Assembly (NCBI GenBank): GCA_025757685.1
Contig: CP107220.1
Span: 1,017,501-1,081,500, forward strand
Direction: 5' to 3'
From: Oscillospiraceae bacterium
Lineage (GTDB): Bacteria > Bacillota > Clostridia > Oscillospirales > Acutalibacteraceae
DNA length: 64,000 bases
Shown here one piece after another: positions 50,618-58,661 of the stretch. The translations under genes and the position numbers were made by a program. Position 1 is the stretch's first letter; the number at the start of each line of letters is the position of its first letter. The notes beneath the pieces were generated by a model that was not told where the DNA came from, ran no database searches, and was given only the letters and a program-made list of their open reading frames with translations.

Positions 50618-51691
50618 TTACTCCGATCTGTAAATTTGAGCCAACTCAAAAGCGGCTTCTTTGATATTCCACCCACCGGCAATCAGCGCCGCCGTGGGAC
50701 TTTGGCGTGGCGGTTGCGGCTGCAAGGCAGCCCCTGCCCATTCTTTCGGCGACTGATGCAAAGACAGAGTCTTCACCAGCGGGGTGCAAGCCACCTCCCG
50801 GGTGACCGCGTCAGACAGCACCACCGGCAACCCGGCAGCCTGGGCCTCTACCACAGACACCGGCAGTCCCTCGCTGAAAGACGGGAAGACAAACACATCG
50901 CACCCTTGCAGCAGCTCCGGCACATCCCGCCGCTGGCCGAAATACCGAATTTGCTTTGTGATCTGCAATTTTTCTGCCAAAGCGATCAGCTCCGGCGTAG
51001 GCTGCGCGCCGATCAGCCACAACTGCGCGCCCGGCCTTTGCGCCGTGATCTGCGCAAACACGGAAAATAAAAACGGGTGATTCTTTTGCTTGACCGTAGC
51101 CTGGCCGATATGGCCCACCACAAAAGCGTCTGTAACCTGTTCCCGCGCGCGCACAGCTTGTCGCACCTCCGGGGAATACGCATAAGCGGCACAGTCAATG
51201 GCATTATTCAGCACCCGAAAGGGACGATTGCCGTACCACATTTTGCCGGCCGCATGGCTGCACGCAAAGCGCGTAGGCACCATATACTTGGCATATAGAC
51301 TGAGCAGCCGATTTCGGCGGCCGTGGCCGGACAAAGAATACGCAGTGGTGTGGCAATGCACAGCGATTTTATGGATCCCGGCTCGTTTGGCAGCCGGCGC
51401 AATAAACACCGCAAAGTGGGGGCAATGGATATGCAGCGCCTCCCACGCACCGGCGTGCTCTGCAAAAAAACGTCCCATTTTGCCGTTGCACAGATCCTGC
51501 GGGCAGGGAGCATCCAGCCGATATACCTTACCGCCCAGCGCCTCGACCTCCGCTTGCCGTGTTTGAGGTTTCTTCGCAAAATAGGCAACATCAAATGTAA
51601 TGTCCGGCGGCATCGCTTTGGCATAGTTCAAAATCACGCTCATCACGCCGTTAGCCACGCCAATATCCGGTATTACCTGCAACACACGCAT
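50618..51691 (-). CDS. GT4 glycosyltransferase
   Basis: A 357-residue family 4 enzyme. It opens MRVLQVIPDIGVANGVMSVIL, has LHIHCPHFAVFIAPAAKRAG and SHAAGKMWYGN, and in the C-terminal domain GHIGQATVKQKNHPFLFSVF and FPSFSEGLPVSVVEAQAAGLPVVLSD. It is related to the 46983 enzyme and to EpsF-type transferases. The ATG at 51691 is preferred to a GTG at 51706, which overlaps the upstream stop codon. Confidence 0.9.
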   Translation of the reverse strand: MRVLQVIPDIGVANGVMSVILNYAKAMPPDITFDVAYFAKKPQTRQAEVEALGGKVYRLDAPCPQDLCNGKMGRFFAEHAGAWEALHIHCPHFAVFIAPAAKRAGIHKIAVHCHTTAYSLSGHGRRNRLLSLYAKYMVPTRFACSHAAGKMWYGNRPFRVLNNAIDCAAYAYSPEVRQAVRAREQVTDAFVVGHIGQATVKQKNHPFLFSVFAQITAQRPGAQLWLIGAQPTPELIALAEKLQITKQIRYFGQRRDVPELLQGCDVFVFPSFSEGLPVSVVEAQAAGLPVVLSDAVTREVACTPLVKTLSLHQSPKEWAGAALQPQPPRQSPTAALIAGGWNIKEAAFELAQIYRSE

Positions 51692-51702
51692 AAATGCCAA
51701 CC

Positions 51703-52839
51703 TCACAAAAGTTCTAACGCTTGATAAATTTCAATCATACGGTGCAGCACCGGCTCCACCGCATAGTCCTGGGCCAGTGCACGCCCGGCAACGCCAAAGG
51801 CCGCCGTTTGTTCCGGATCGGTATAAAGGGACCAGATCCGATCCGCCATCGCCCGGCTGTCATTCAATGGCACCAAGTAGCCGCTCTCACCGTCCTGTAC
51901 CAGGTCCCGATTGCCACGCACATCGGTGGCTACCACCGGATTGCCCAGCGCCATGGCCTCCACCAAGTTGATGGGCAGACCCTCCTGCCGACTGGAGGAC
52001 ACGGACACATCGCTAAGCCCTATCAACTGACGAATATCCCGCCGGTAGCCCAGCGCCTCCACATGATCTGCCACGCCGATAGATTTGGCATAGTCCAAAA
52101 ACGGCCGGGCTTCCACATCGGAGCCGGGCAGCAGCAAGCGAAAATGCTTGTCCTTTTCCAGCAGCAATTTTAATGTATCAAACAACATATTTTGATTTTT
52201 CCGGGTGGAAAAATCCGCCGGGTATATTAGAATAAAATCGTCCGGGCTGTACCCATACGCCCGGCGCAGCGCCAACTTTTGCTTCCGGGTCACCGGCTGA
52301 AAATCGCTAAGATCCACACCCACGCCGTTGACCAGTTCCAGTCGCCCGGCAGCAAACTGCCGCGCCTTAGCGGTATTATAATCCTCGCTGTTAATGGTGA
52401 TCAGGCAGTCCGTATCTTTCGCCAGCGCCTTCTCCACCGGGTAAAACAGCAGCCAGTTTTTCTTGGTAGCGCCGTTATAGAAGTGAAAGCCGTGGGCGGT
52501 ATAGATCACCTTGGTGCCCCGCTTGCGGGCATCCCGCGCAGCCAGCCGAGTCACCACAGCCCCCATAGGCGTGTGGCAATGAATGGCGTCGTACCGACCC
52601 TCGTCAATGATCTTTTTCAGCACCTGATAGGCTTTCAGATTATCTACACTATACGGACTGCGGCTAAAGGGCACTTCATAAGTGCGGGCAATGCCGCTCA
52701 GATCCAGACCGGGTTTGTCGGCGGAATTGTCCTTGAACGCCGCTTCCACCCGGCAGCCCCGGCGTACCAGTTCCCGAATAAAAGGCATGTGAAATTGGCC
52801 GATATGGCTACGCACAGTAGCAACAAACAGTACCTTCAT
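51703..52839 (-). CDS. GT4 glycosyltransferase (EpsD-like)
   Basis: A 378-residue family 4 enzyme like EpsD/CapM-type transferases that add the second sugar. Seen: KVLFVATVRSHIGQFHMPFI, IHCHTPMGAVVTRLAA, YTAHGFHFYNGATKKNW (strong family signature), ILIYPADFSTRKNQNMLFD and SSSRQEGLPINLVEAMALGNPVVATD. The ATG at 52839 overlaps the dehydrogenase stop by 4 nt, fixing the start; the frame to 52947 is rejected. It is near the head of the locus, consistent with early assembly. Confidence 0.92.
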   Translation of the reverse strand: MKVLFVATVRSHIGQFHMPFIRELVRRGCRVEAAFKDNSADKPGLDLSGIARTYEVPFSRSPYSVDNLKAYQVLKKIIDEGRYDAIHCHTPMGAVVTRLAARDARKRGTKVIYTAHGFHFYNGATKKNWLLFYPVEKALAKDTDCLITINSEDYNTAKARQFAAGRLELVNGVGVDLSDFQPVTRKQKLALRRAYGYSPDDFILIYPADFSTRKNQNMLFDTLKLLLEKDKHFRLLLPGSDVEARPFLDYAKSIGVADHVEALGYRRDIRQLIGLSDVSVSSSRQEGLPINLVEAMALGNPVVATDVRGNRDLVQDGESGYLVPLNDSRAMADRIWSLYTDPEQTAAFGVAGRALAQDYAVEPVLHRMIEIYQALELL

Positions 52840-53744
52840 TGTGCAAATGACTCCAAATTCTTGCAGATTAGGCGAAACAGCCGCTCGCCGTTGTGCTCGC
52901 CCACAAAGGAATTGTGGGGAGTCAATATCACCTGCTCCATATCCCACAAGGGACTGCTCCGGGGCAAGGGTTCTTCTTCAAATACATCCAGCACCGCGCC
53001 GGACAACTGCCCGCTTTGCAGCGCTTCCACCAGCGCCTGCTGATCTGTCACCTTTCCGCGAGCCACATTCACAAACACAGCGCCGGGTTTGATCTTTGCT
53101 AGCCGCACGCTGTCAAACAGGCCGGCAGTCTCCGCCGTCAGGGGCATAGCGCAAATCACCAAGTCCGCTAAAGGCAGCAGATCGTCCAACCGGCAGGTGG
53201 GCTGGGTTTGGTCAAACTCTGCCGCCGGGTGGCCGGAACGATTCACACCCACCGTCTGTACATCAAAGGCTCGCAGCCGCCGAGCAATGGCGCAGCCCAC
53301 GCTGCCGGTGCCAATAATACAAGCGGTCTTGCCGCTAAGTTCCCGCAGATCCCGGTGCTTCTCCCACCGATGCGCTGCTTGATTTTCTGCAAAAAACTTG
53401 CTCTCTTTATACAGCTGCAAAATACCGCCAAGCACAAACTCCGCCATAGGCGCACTGTAAACGCCGCCAGCGTTATACACGGTAATGCCGTGTGCCTTGC
53501 AATAGTCCAGCGGCACCCGGTCCAACCCGGCGGAAGTCACCTGAATACACTTAAGCGCCGGGAAGCGTTCAATCGGCGTAGTCAAAAACAAGCCGCCGCA
53601 AATCACTGCTTCAAATCGTTGGGTATCCATATTCACCGCCTGCCGTTCGTCCGGCCAAAAAGTGACGGCATACCCCATCTGCTCCAGCGCCTGCACCTGT
53701 TGCTCCCCACACCGCCATGCGCCGGTGATCAATAGTTCTTTCAT
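52836..53744 (-). CDS. D-isomer-specific 2-hydroxyacid dehydrogenase
   Basis: A 302-residue NAD(P)-dependent enzyme that interconverts a 2-oxo acid and a D-2-hydroxyacid. The Rossmann loop is IIGTGSVGCAIARRL (145-150 core). Catalytic landmarks VNVARGKVTD (Arg), LDVFEEEPLP (Glu) and ILTPHNSFVGE (His) are all present. It resembles phosphoglycerate/hydroxyacid dehydrogenases but lacks an ACT domain. Its place between sugar-transfer genes, coupled by 4-nt overlaps both sides, suggests that it makes a hydroxyacid used in the polymer rather than serving general metabolism. Confidence 0.88.
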   Translation of the reverse strand: MKELLITGAWRCGEQQVQALEQMGYAVTFWPDERQAVNMDTQRFEAVICGGLFLTTPIERFPALKCIQVTSAGLDRVPLDYCKAHGITVYNAGGVYSAPMAEFVLGGILQLYKESKFFAENQAAHRWEKHRDLRELSGKTACIIGTGSVGCAIARRLRAFDVQTVGVNRSGHPAAEFDQTQPTCRLDDLLPLADLVICAMPLTAETAGLFDSVRLAKIKPGAVFVNVARGKVTDQQALVEALQSGQLSGAVLDVFEEEPLPRSSPLWDMEQVILTPHNSFVGEHNGERLFRLICKNLESFAQ

Positions 53745-54379
53745 CTCTTCATCACCGTTTCCTGCGCCTGGACGTCATCCCGGGCCAAGGTCTCGCCAGT
53801 GTTCACATTATCCTCATTCTTCAGCACCTTAAAGGCGGTAACAAAGAGAATACGCACATCCAGCGCCAGACTCATGTGGTCCACATACCAGCAATTCAGC
53901 TCAATTCGATGGTGCCACTCCACATCCTTACGACCGTGCACCTGCGCCCAGCCGGTAATGCCCGGGCGCACATCAAACATATGTAACTGCGCCGATGTAT
54001 AATCCGACAGCGGCCAAGGATGATAGGTCAGCGGCGGACGAGGGCCGATAAAACTCATATCGCCCTTTAGAATATTCACCAGCTGGGGCAGCTCGTCAAT
54101 ACTGGTGGCTCGCAGCAGCTTGCCTACTCGGGTCACACGCATATCGTCTGCGCCGCTGTACACGCCGGTGCCTGTGTGCTCCGCGCCTTGGCACATGGAG
54201 CGGAATTTATAAATCCAAAAGGTCTTGCCGTGCAGCCCTAAGCGCTGCTGCTTAAAGATGGCCGGGCCTTTGGAATCCAACTTCACCGCCAGTGCCGTGA
54301 TCGCCAACAGCGGCGAAAGAACGATCAGCGCCAGCAGCGCCGTAATAAAATCCAGCGCCCGCTTTACTCCTCGATACAT
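53741..54379 (-). CDS. undecaprenyl-phosphate phosphoglycosyltransferase (initiating sugar transferase)
   Basis: A 212-residue monotopic phosphoglycosyltransferase (EpsL/WcaJ C-terminal type, PglC-like). An N-terminal membrane helix (FITALLALIVLSPLLAITALA) is followed by FKQQRLGLHGKTFWIYKFRSM, the catalytic DELPQLVNILKGDMSFIGPRPPL and RPGITGWAQVHGR. It attaches the first sugar phosphate to undecaprenyl phosphate, starting the repeat unit. It is coupled to the dehydrogenase gene by a 4-nt overlap and abuts the aldolase gene. Confidence 0.94.
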   Translation of the reverse strand: MYRGVKRALDFITALLALIVLSPLLAITALAVKLDSKGPAIFKQQRLGLHGKTFWIYKFRSMCQGAEHTGTGVYSGADDMRVTRVGKLLRATSIDELPQLVNILKGDMSFIGPRPPLTYHPWPLSDYTSAQLHMFDVRPGITGWAQVHGRKDVEWHHRIELNCWYVDHMSLALDVRILFVTAFKVLKNEDNVNTGETLARDDVQAQETVMKR

Positions 54380-55195
54380 CTACATGCCCTCAACAATTTG
54401 TTCTACACAGTCCTGCAGTTTTTTATGCTGCAAGGCAAAAAAATCATCCTCCGCCCGGCTCAGCTGCGCCTCATACTGCCGCAGCTCTGCCACACCGGAA
54501 GTAAAGATTCGTTTGATCTCCTTCAAATCGGTGATCTGCGCCGTGTTGCAAAAGGCGCGAGACAGAATACTCATGGACGAACCCAGCCGGTAGTGCTCCG
54601 CTACAATATACGCTGCCGGCAATGTGCCGCCGCCCAAACGACCGAATCCGCCGAAACCGAAAGGGATACCCGCCGCTTTGATCTTGGCGCACACCGCGTC
54701 CACCGTACCGTCCGCCAAAGGCTGGAACAAAAATTTTTTCCCTTGGGAAATGCTCAGGTCATTCAACCCAATATGAATTTCGTCTACTCCGGGCATTGCC
54801 ACCACACGGTCAAGGCAATCCACCGCCGCCTGATTTTCCAGCAGCAGGAGTGTCTTGGCGCGACCGTCCACCCAGCGGATAAATTGCTGCACCTCTTCTA
54901 CTGATTGCCACATAGGCAGCATGATCACATCTGCACCGGCGGCGATCACCCGGTCGATCTCATCTTTTGACCCCGGGTGCACCGGATTGACCCGTACCAG
55001 CAGCTCCGCCTGATCCAGCACCGGCCGCAACCGAGCCACATCTTCTACGGTGTGGTGGTTTTGCACCGTATCCATACCGCCTTGGCGCTGTGCCTTGCCG
55101 ATGTATTCCATATCCACAAAAATACGATCCACTCCGGCCGCCTGTGCGATCCGCGCCACCGCCGGATCCTTGGTTATGTAAAACAGTTTAAGCAT
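54380..55195 (-). CDS. HpcH/HpaI-family aldolase/citrate lyase-like protein
   Basis: A 271-residue TIM-barrel protein of the HpcH/HpaI family, class II pyruvate-type aldolases. Seen: AGVDRIFVDMEYIGKAQRQGG, LVRVNPVHPGSKDEIDRVIAAGADVIMLPMW, LLLLENQAAVDCLD (metal Glu) and EIHIGLNDLSISQGK. The family condenses or cleaves 4-hydroxy-2-oxo acids or citramalate-type acids. The ATG at 55195 has an AAGGAGG site and overlaps the upstream stop by 8 nt. Its presence in a polysaccharide operon is unusual and points to a non-sugar precursor. Confidence 0.85.
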   Translation of the reverse strand: MLKLFYITKDPAVARIAQAAGVDRIFVDMEYIGKAQRQGGMDTVQNHHTVEDVARLRPVLDQAELLVRVNPVHPGSKDEIDRVIAAGADVIMLPMWQSVEEVQQFIRWVDGRAKTLLLLENQAAVDCLDRVVAMPGVDEIHIGLNDLSISQGKKFLFQPLADGTVDAVCAKIKAAGIPFGFGGFGRLGGGTLPAAYIVAEHYRLGSSMSILSRAFCNTAQITDLKEIKRIFTSGVAELRQYEAQLSRAEDDFFALQHKKLQDCVEQIVEGM

Positions 55196-55922
55196 CGTTT
55201 TGCTCCTCCTTGTCGGAAAAGCAATAGTCCAAAAACGCAGAATACCCATTAAACAGGGGCTCTGTATGCAAATATCGCTCCATGGACGCTTCGTAATTTC
55301 GCATATTGCGCATTTGCGATTCAAAGGCAGGCACTTGCAACTGCCCGCGTTCTTCAAACAGCCAAAAGAACTCAGATAGAACAGACTTGTCAGGCGCACG
55401 GCCGTACACCGCTTGATACTCAGTCACCAGTTGTTTTGCTTCTGCCAACTGTGCCGCCGCTCGCTTAGCGCGGTACGCCTCTAATGTGCAGATAACCCTT
55501 GCCGGATTGCCTGCGATCACACAATCTGACGGGAATGTGCCGCCGGCCACCACGCTGCCCGCACCGACGATCACCCGATCACCAATAGTCGTTCCTTTCA
55601 AAATCAATGCGTTCATACCGATAAAGCAATCATCCCCGATGGTAACCTTACCTGCACTGCCGTAAATATCGCCGTACTTGGCTTTCAATACCGCCCAGTC
55701 ATAGCCATGGGTCAAAATCTTCACACCGGCAGTCAACTGTACATTCCGACCGATCTCAATAAGCCAAGGCCGGGTGGTGTCGATCAAAATATCTGTTGTC
55801 CGGGCAAACACTTCTGTGCCCTCACCGATACGCATACCGGTCTTGCGCAAATGAGCCAAATACGCCGAAGTGCTGCGAAAACTCCATAATTTTTCAATAC
55901 GGTTCCAGTACTGTTTAAACAT
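55188..55922 (-). CDS. left-handed beta-helix acyltransferase (hexapeptide repeat)
   Basis: First gene of the exopolysaccharide locus, 244 residues. The middle carries hexapeptide repeats and the CoA-type loop: IEIGRNVQLTAGVKILTHGYDW, VTIGDDCFIGMNALILKG, TTIGDRVIVGAGSVVAGG and VIAGNPARVI. This is the LbH/maltose O-acetyltransferase-like core. The long C-terminal helical part (residues 170-244, with a LFEERGQLQVP segment) is unusual for simple acetyltransferases. The donor could be acetyl-CoA or another acyl group, including the acid that the aldolase and dehydrogenase would make. Confidence 0.87.
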   Translation of the reverse strand: MFKQYWNRIEKLWSFRSTSAYLAHLRKTGMRIGEGTEVFARTTDILIDTTRPWLIEIGRNVQLTAGVKILTHGYDWAVLKAKYGDIYGSAGKVTIGDDCFIGMNALILKGTTIGDRVIVGAGSVVAGGTFPSDCVIAGNPARVICTLEAYRAKRAAAQLAEAKQLVTEYQAVYGRAPDKSVLSEFFWLFEERGQLQVPAFESQMRNMRNYEASMERYLHTEPLFNGYSAFLDYCFSDKEEQNDA

Positions 55923-55979
55923 CTTTTCACCACCGGGTCATTGCCGGCAACAACGCCGGATCATTATTATGCAAGCTAT

Positions 55980-56008
55980 ATTATATTATAAATAGAGATA
56001 TTCGTCAA
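55980..56008 (-). promoter_or_regulatory. near-consensus sigma-A promoter of the exopolysaccharide locus
   Basis: On the minus strand TTGACG and a perfect TATAAT are 17 bp apart, 58 nt upstream of the first start codon. The leader has a small CCGGC/GCCGG hairpin. It is the strongest promoter in the window and would drive the following 18.5 kb. Confidence 0.88.
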
Positions 56009-56279
56009 CACACGACGAAAAGATTGTCTGTTACCGAGCCAAACAGCATTGCACGGCAAGGCAATCCGTATGACCATACTTCAGGCAAATGTGCTTTTCG
56101 ATTCTCAAAGCGGAATGCCTCTGCTTCTATCACAAGCAACGTATTCAAGCAAAAACAAAACTGACTCCGCTTGAAAAGTGAAATCAGTTTGCTACTAAAA
56201 ATCCATTTTTCTCATCAAGTAGGCTTTTTTGTATCGACTACACGATTGGAGACCATACTGCCATTTCAGTCTTTTCCTT
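56009..56279. other. AT-rich intergenic stretch without a gene
   Basis: Between the exopolysaccharide promoter and the glgP stop codon I see no credible gene. It holds the terminator-like hairpin at 56153-56190, runs of T and A, and a stretch around 56210-56260 that is open in two frames but has no start or ribosome site. No operator for the exopolysaccharide promoter was recognised. Confidence 0.6.
56153..56190 (-). terminator. possible terminator of the maltodextrin operon
   Basis: A 7-bp AAACTGA/TCAGTTT stem (56158-56164 with 56184-56190) with a 19-nt loop, followed on the minus strand by TGTTTTTG. It is 90 nt after the glgP stop codon; the long loop weakens the call. Confidence 0.5.
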
Positions 56280-58661
56280 TTACTCATTTTCTGCGTATTC
56301 CGGCAATTCCACCGGGTCGATTCGCCAAATTTCATTGGCATATTCCTCGATGGTACGGTCTGCCGAAAAGACGCCGGCACTGCACATATTCAGCCAGCAT
56401 TTGCGGGCGAAGGCCATAGGTGACCGCAGATAATCGCCGTTTACTTGCAGCTTGGCGTGCACATAGGACTGAAAGTCACCCAGCACAAAATATCGATCCG
56501 CCACGCCGTCTGCCTCCGGCTCTAAAAGACTACGCTTCAAATCCGCAAAACAGCCGGTGCCACTGTCGGACAATGTGCCGTCTGTCAATGCATCCAGGCA
56601 CTGCCGCAGCAGCGGATCACTGCGATACAAAGCCTTTGGGTCATAGCCCCGGCGCAGGGCATCTAGGTCCTCTACCCGGGCACCGAAAATATAATTATTT
56701 TCTTCTCCGGCGGCCGCCACAATCTCCACATTGGCGCCGTCATAAGTGCCCAAAGTCACTGCGCCGTTCAGCATCAACTTCATATTTCCGGTGCCGGAAG
56801 CCTCCGTGCCGGCGGCGGAGATCTGCTCGGACACATCCGCAGCGGGAATGATCCATTCTGCCGCCGTTACGCTGTAATCCGGCACAAACAGCACCTGCAA
56901 AAGCGGTGCTACCTTAGGCGATCGGGACACATAGTCCCCCACTGCGTGGATCAGCTTGATAATGGCCTTGGCGCGGGCGTAACCGGGCGCTGCCTTGGCG
57001 GCAAACAAAAAGGTGGTGGGGGCAAATTCTGTGATCTCCCCCTGCTCGATCTGAAAGGCCAATGCCAAAATACCCAGACAATGCAGCAACTGGCGCTTAT
57101 ATTCGTGCAGGCGCTTGATCTGCACATCCAGCATACGCGCCGGGTCATAGTATAGTCCCTGCCGCTCCAGCCACTGGGCCAGGCGGCGCTTGTTTTCCTT
57201 CTTGGTTTCGCAAAAAGCTGTCAAAACCTCGCTGTTTTCCGCATAGGGCTTCAGCTTCTCCAGTTGGAACAAGTTGGTGATCCAGTTTTTACTGCCCAGG
57301 CGGTGGGTCAGCAGCGCAGACAGGGACGGATTACACAGTGCCAAAAAACGCCGCTGGGTAATGCCGTTGGTGCGGTTCAAAATTTTGTCCGGGTACAGCT
57401 GCGCCCAATCCCGCAGCACCCGAAGGCGCAAAATCTCCGTGTGTAAAGCTGCCACGCCATTCACATAACCACACACCCAGCAGGCCAGATCAGCCATATA
57501 AATGCGCCCGTCCCGCAGCGGGCGCACCCGGTGCCACAGCCGCTCCTCTGCGCCCAGCGCCTGCATTTCCGCACAAAACAGATCGTCCAATTGGCATAGC
57601 AGGCGGGCGATCTCCGGCAATTCCGACGCCAAGAGCGCCAGATCCCAGCTTTCCATGGCCTCCGGCATCACCGTATGATTGGTGTAGCAAAACACCTCAT
57701 TTGCAACGCCCAGTGCCGTTTTCAAAGTAAGGCCTTGCTTTAAAAGCAAACGAATGAACTCCGGGATGGCCAGCACCGGGTGGGTGTCGTTTAGCTGGAT
57801 CACCACCGCAGTCCCCAATTTCTCCGGCGCAGAGCCGGGCGTGCGCAAATACCGGCGCAGCAGATCTTGCAAGGACGCACTGCATAAAAAATACTGCTGC
57901 CGCAGCCGCAGCCGCTTGCCGTCCTCCTTCGTGTCATTTGGGTACAGCACACGGGTCAGGTTCTCTGCCGCCGTGCGGCGTGTCACCGCCGCTGTATAAT
58001 CCTGACGGTTAAAAGCGTCAAAATCAAACGGCTCTATGGGCACACTCTCCCACAGCCGCAAAGTAGAAATGTGCGCCGTACCGTAACCGGGGATCGGCAA
58101 GTCATAGGGCACGGCCTGCACAGAAAAATTTGCGAATTCCACCGTTACAGTATCCGCTCGGCAGCACACGCTCCAGGGGTCGCCGTATTGCAGGTCGTCC
58201 TCCACCGTCTCCACCTGAAAGCCGTCCTCGATCTGCTGGCGAAACAGTCCGCACCGATAGCGCAAGCCATAGCCGTCCAGCGGTAAATTCAGCGTGGCGC
58301 CGCTGTCCAAAAAACAGGCCGCCAGCCGTCCCAAACCGCCGTTGCCCAAAGGCGGGTCCGGCACACAGTCCAGCTGGTCGAGCTTGCGGCCGCAGGCGGT
58401 AAGCGCCGCCTCCACCTCGCCGGTCAGGCCGGTGCAAAGCAGGTTATTGTACACCGCCTTGCCCAACAGATATTCCGCAGAAAAATAATACGCCCGCCGC
58501 CCGGCACAATGGGCCTGCAACGACCCTTGCCAAGCCGGTTGCAGCCGTGCCAAAACAGCCCGCGCCACCACTGCGTGCAGTTGTTCATCGGTCAATTCTG
58601 CCACCGGGAGTCGGTACAGACTGCGGGAGAGCAGTTCCAAATTCTCTTTCATATCCGACAT
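56280..58661 (-). CDS. glgP: glycogen/maltodextrin phosphorylase
   Basis: GT35 enzyme of 793 residues that releases glucose 1-phosphate from alpha-1,4-glucans. The PLP site is Lys628 in EASGTGNMKLMLNG, followed by TLGTYDGANVEI. Other family blocks are YYFSAEYLLGKAVYNNLL, PPLGNGGLGRLAACFLDSGATL, QLNDTHPVLAIPE and DVQIKRLHEYKRQLL. It is the last gene of the maltodextrin operon, overlapping malQ by 13 nt, so its likely substrate is imported maltodextrin reshaped by MalQ, although glycogen remains possible. Confidence 0.96.
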   Translation of the reverse strand: MSDMKENLELLSRSLYRLPVAELTDEQLHAVVARAVLARLQPAWQGSLQAHCAGRRAYYFSAEYLLGKAVYNNLLCTGLTGEVEAALTACGRKLDQLDCVPDPPLGNGGLGRLAACFLDSGATLNLPLDGYGLRYRCGLFRQQIEDGFQVETVEDDLQYGDPWSVCCRADTVTVEFANFSVQAVPYDLPIPGYGTAHISTLRLWESVPIEPFDFDAFNRQDYTAAVTRRTAAENLTRVLYPNDTKEDGKRLRLRQQYFLCSASLQDLLRRYLRTPGSAPEKLGTAVVIQLNDTHPVLAIPEFIRLLLKQGLTLKTALGVANEVFCYTNHTVMPEAMESWDLALLASELPEIARLLCQLDDLFCAEMQALGAEERLWHRVRPLRDGRIYMADLACWVCGYVNGVAALHTEILRLRVLRDWAQLYPDKILNRTNGITQRRFLALCNPSLSALLTHRLGSKNWITNLFQLEKLKPYAENSEVLTAFCETKKENKRRLAQWLERQGLYYDPARMLDVQIKRLHEYKRQLLHCLGILALAFQIEQGEITEFAPTTFLFAAKAAPGYARAKAIIKLIHAVGDYVSRSPKVAPLLQVLFVPDYSVTAAEWIIPAADVSEQISAAGTEASGTGNMKLMLNGAVTLGTYDGANVEIVAAAGEENNYIFGARVEDLDALRRGYDPKALYRSDPLLRQCLDALTDGTLSDSGTGCFADLKRSLLEPEADGVADRYFVLGDFQSYVHAKLQVNGDYLRSPMAFARKCWLNMCSAGVFSADRTIEEYANEIWRIDPVELPEYAENE

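Noticed and set aside
56195..56380. A 61-codon minus-strand ORF across the end of glgP
   Set aside because: It is out of frame with glgP, has no ribosome site and most of it is the shadow of glgP coding sequence.
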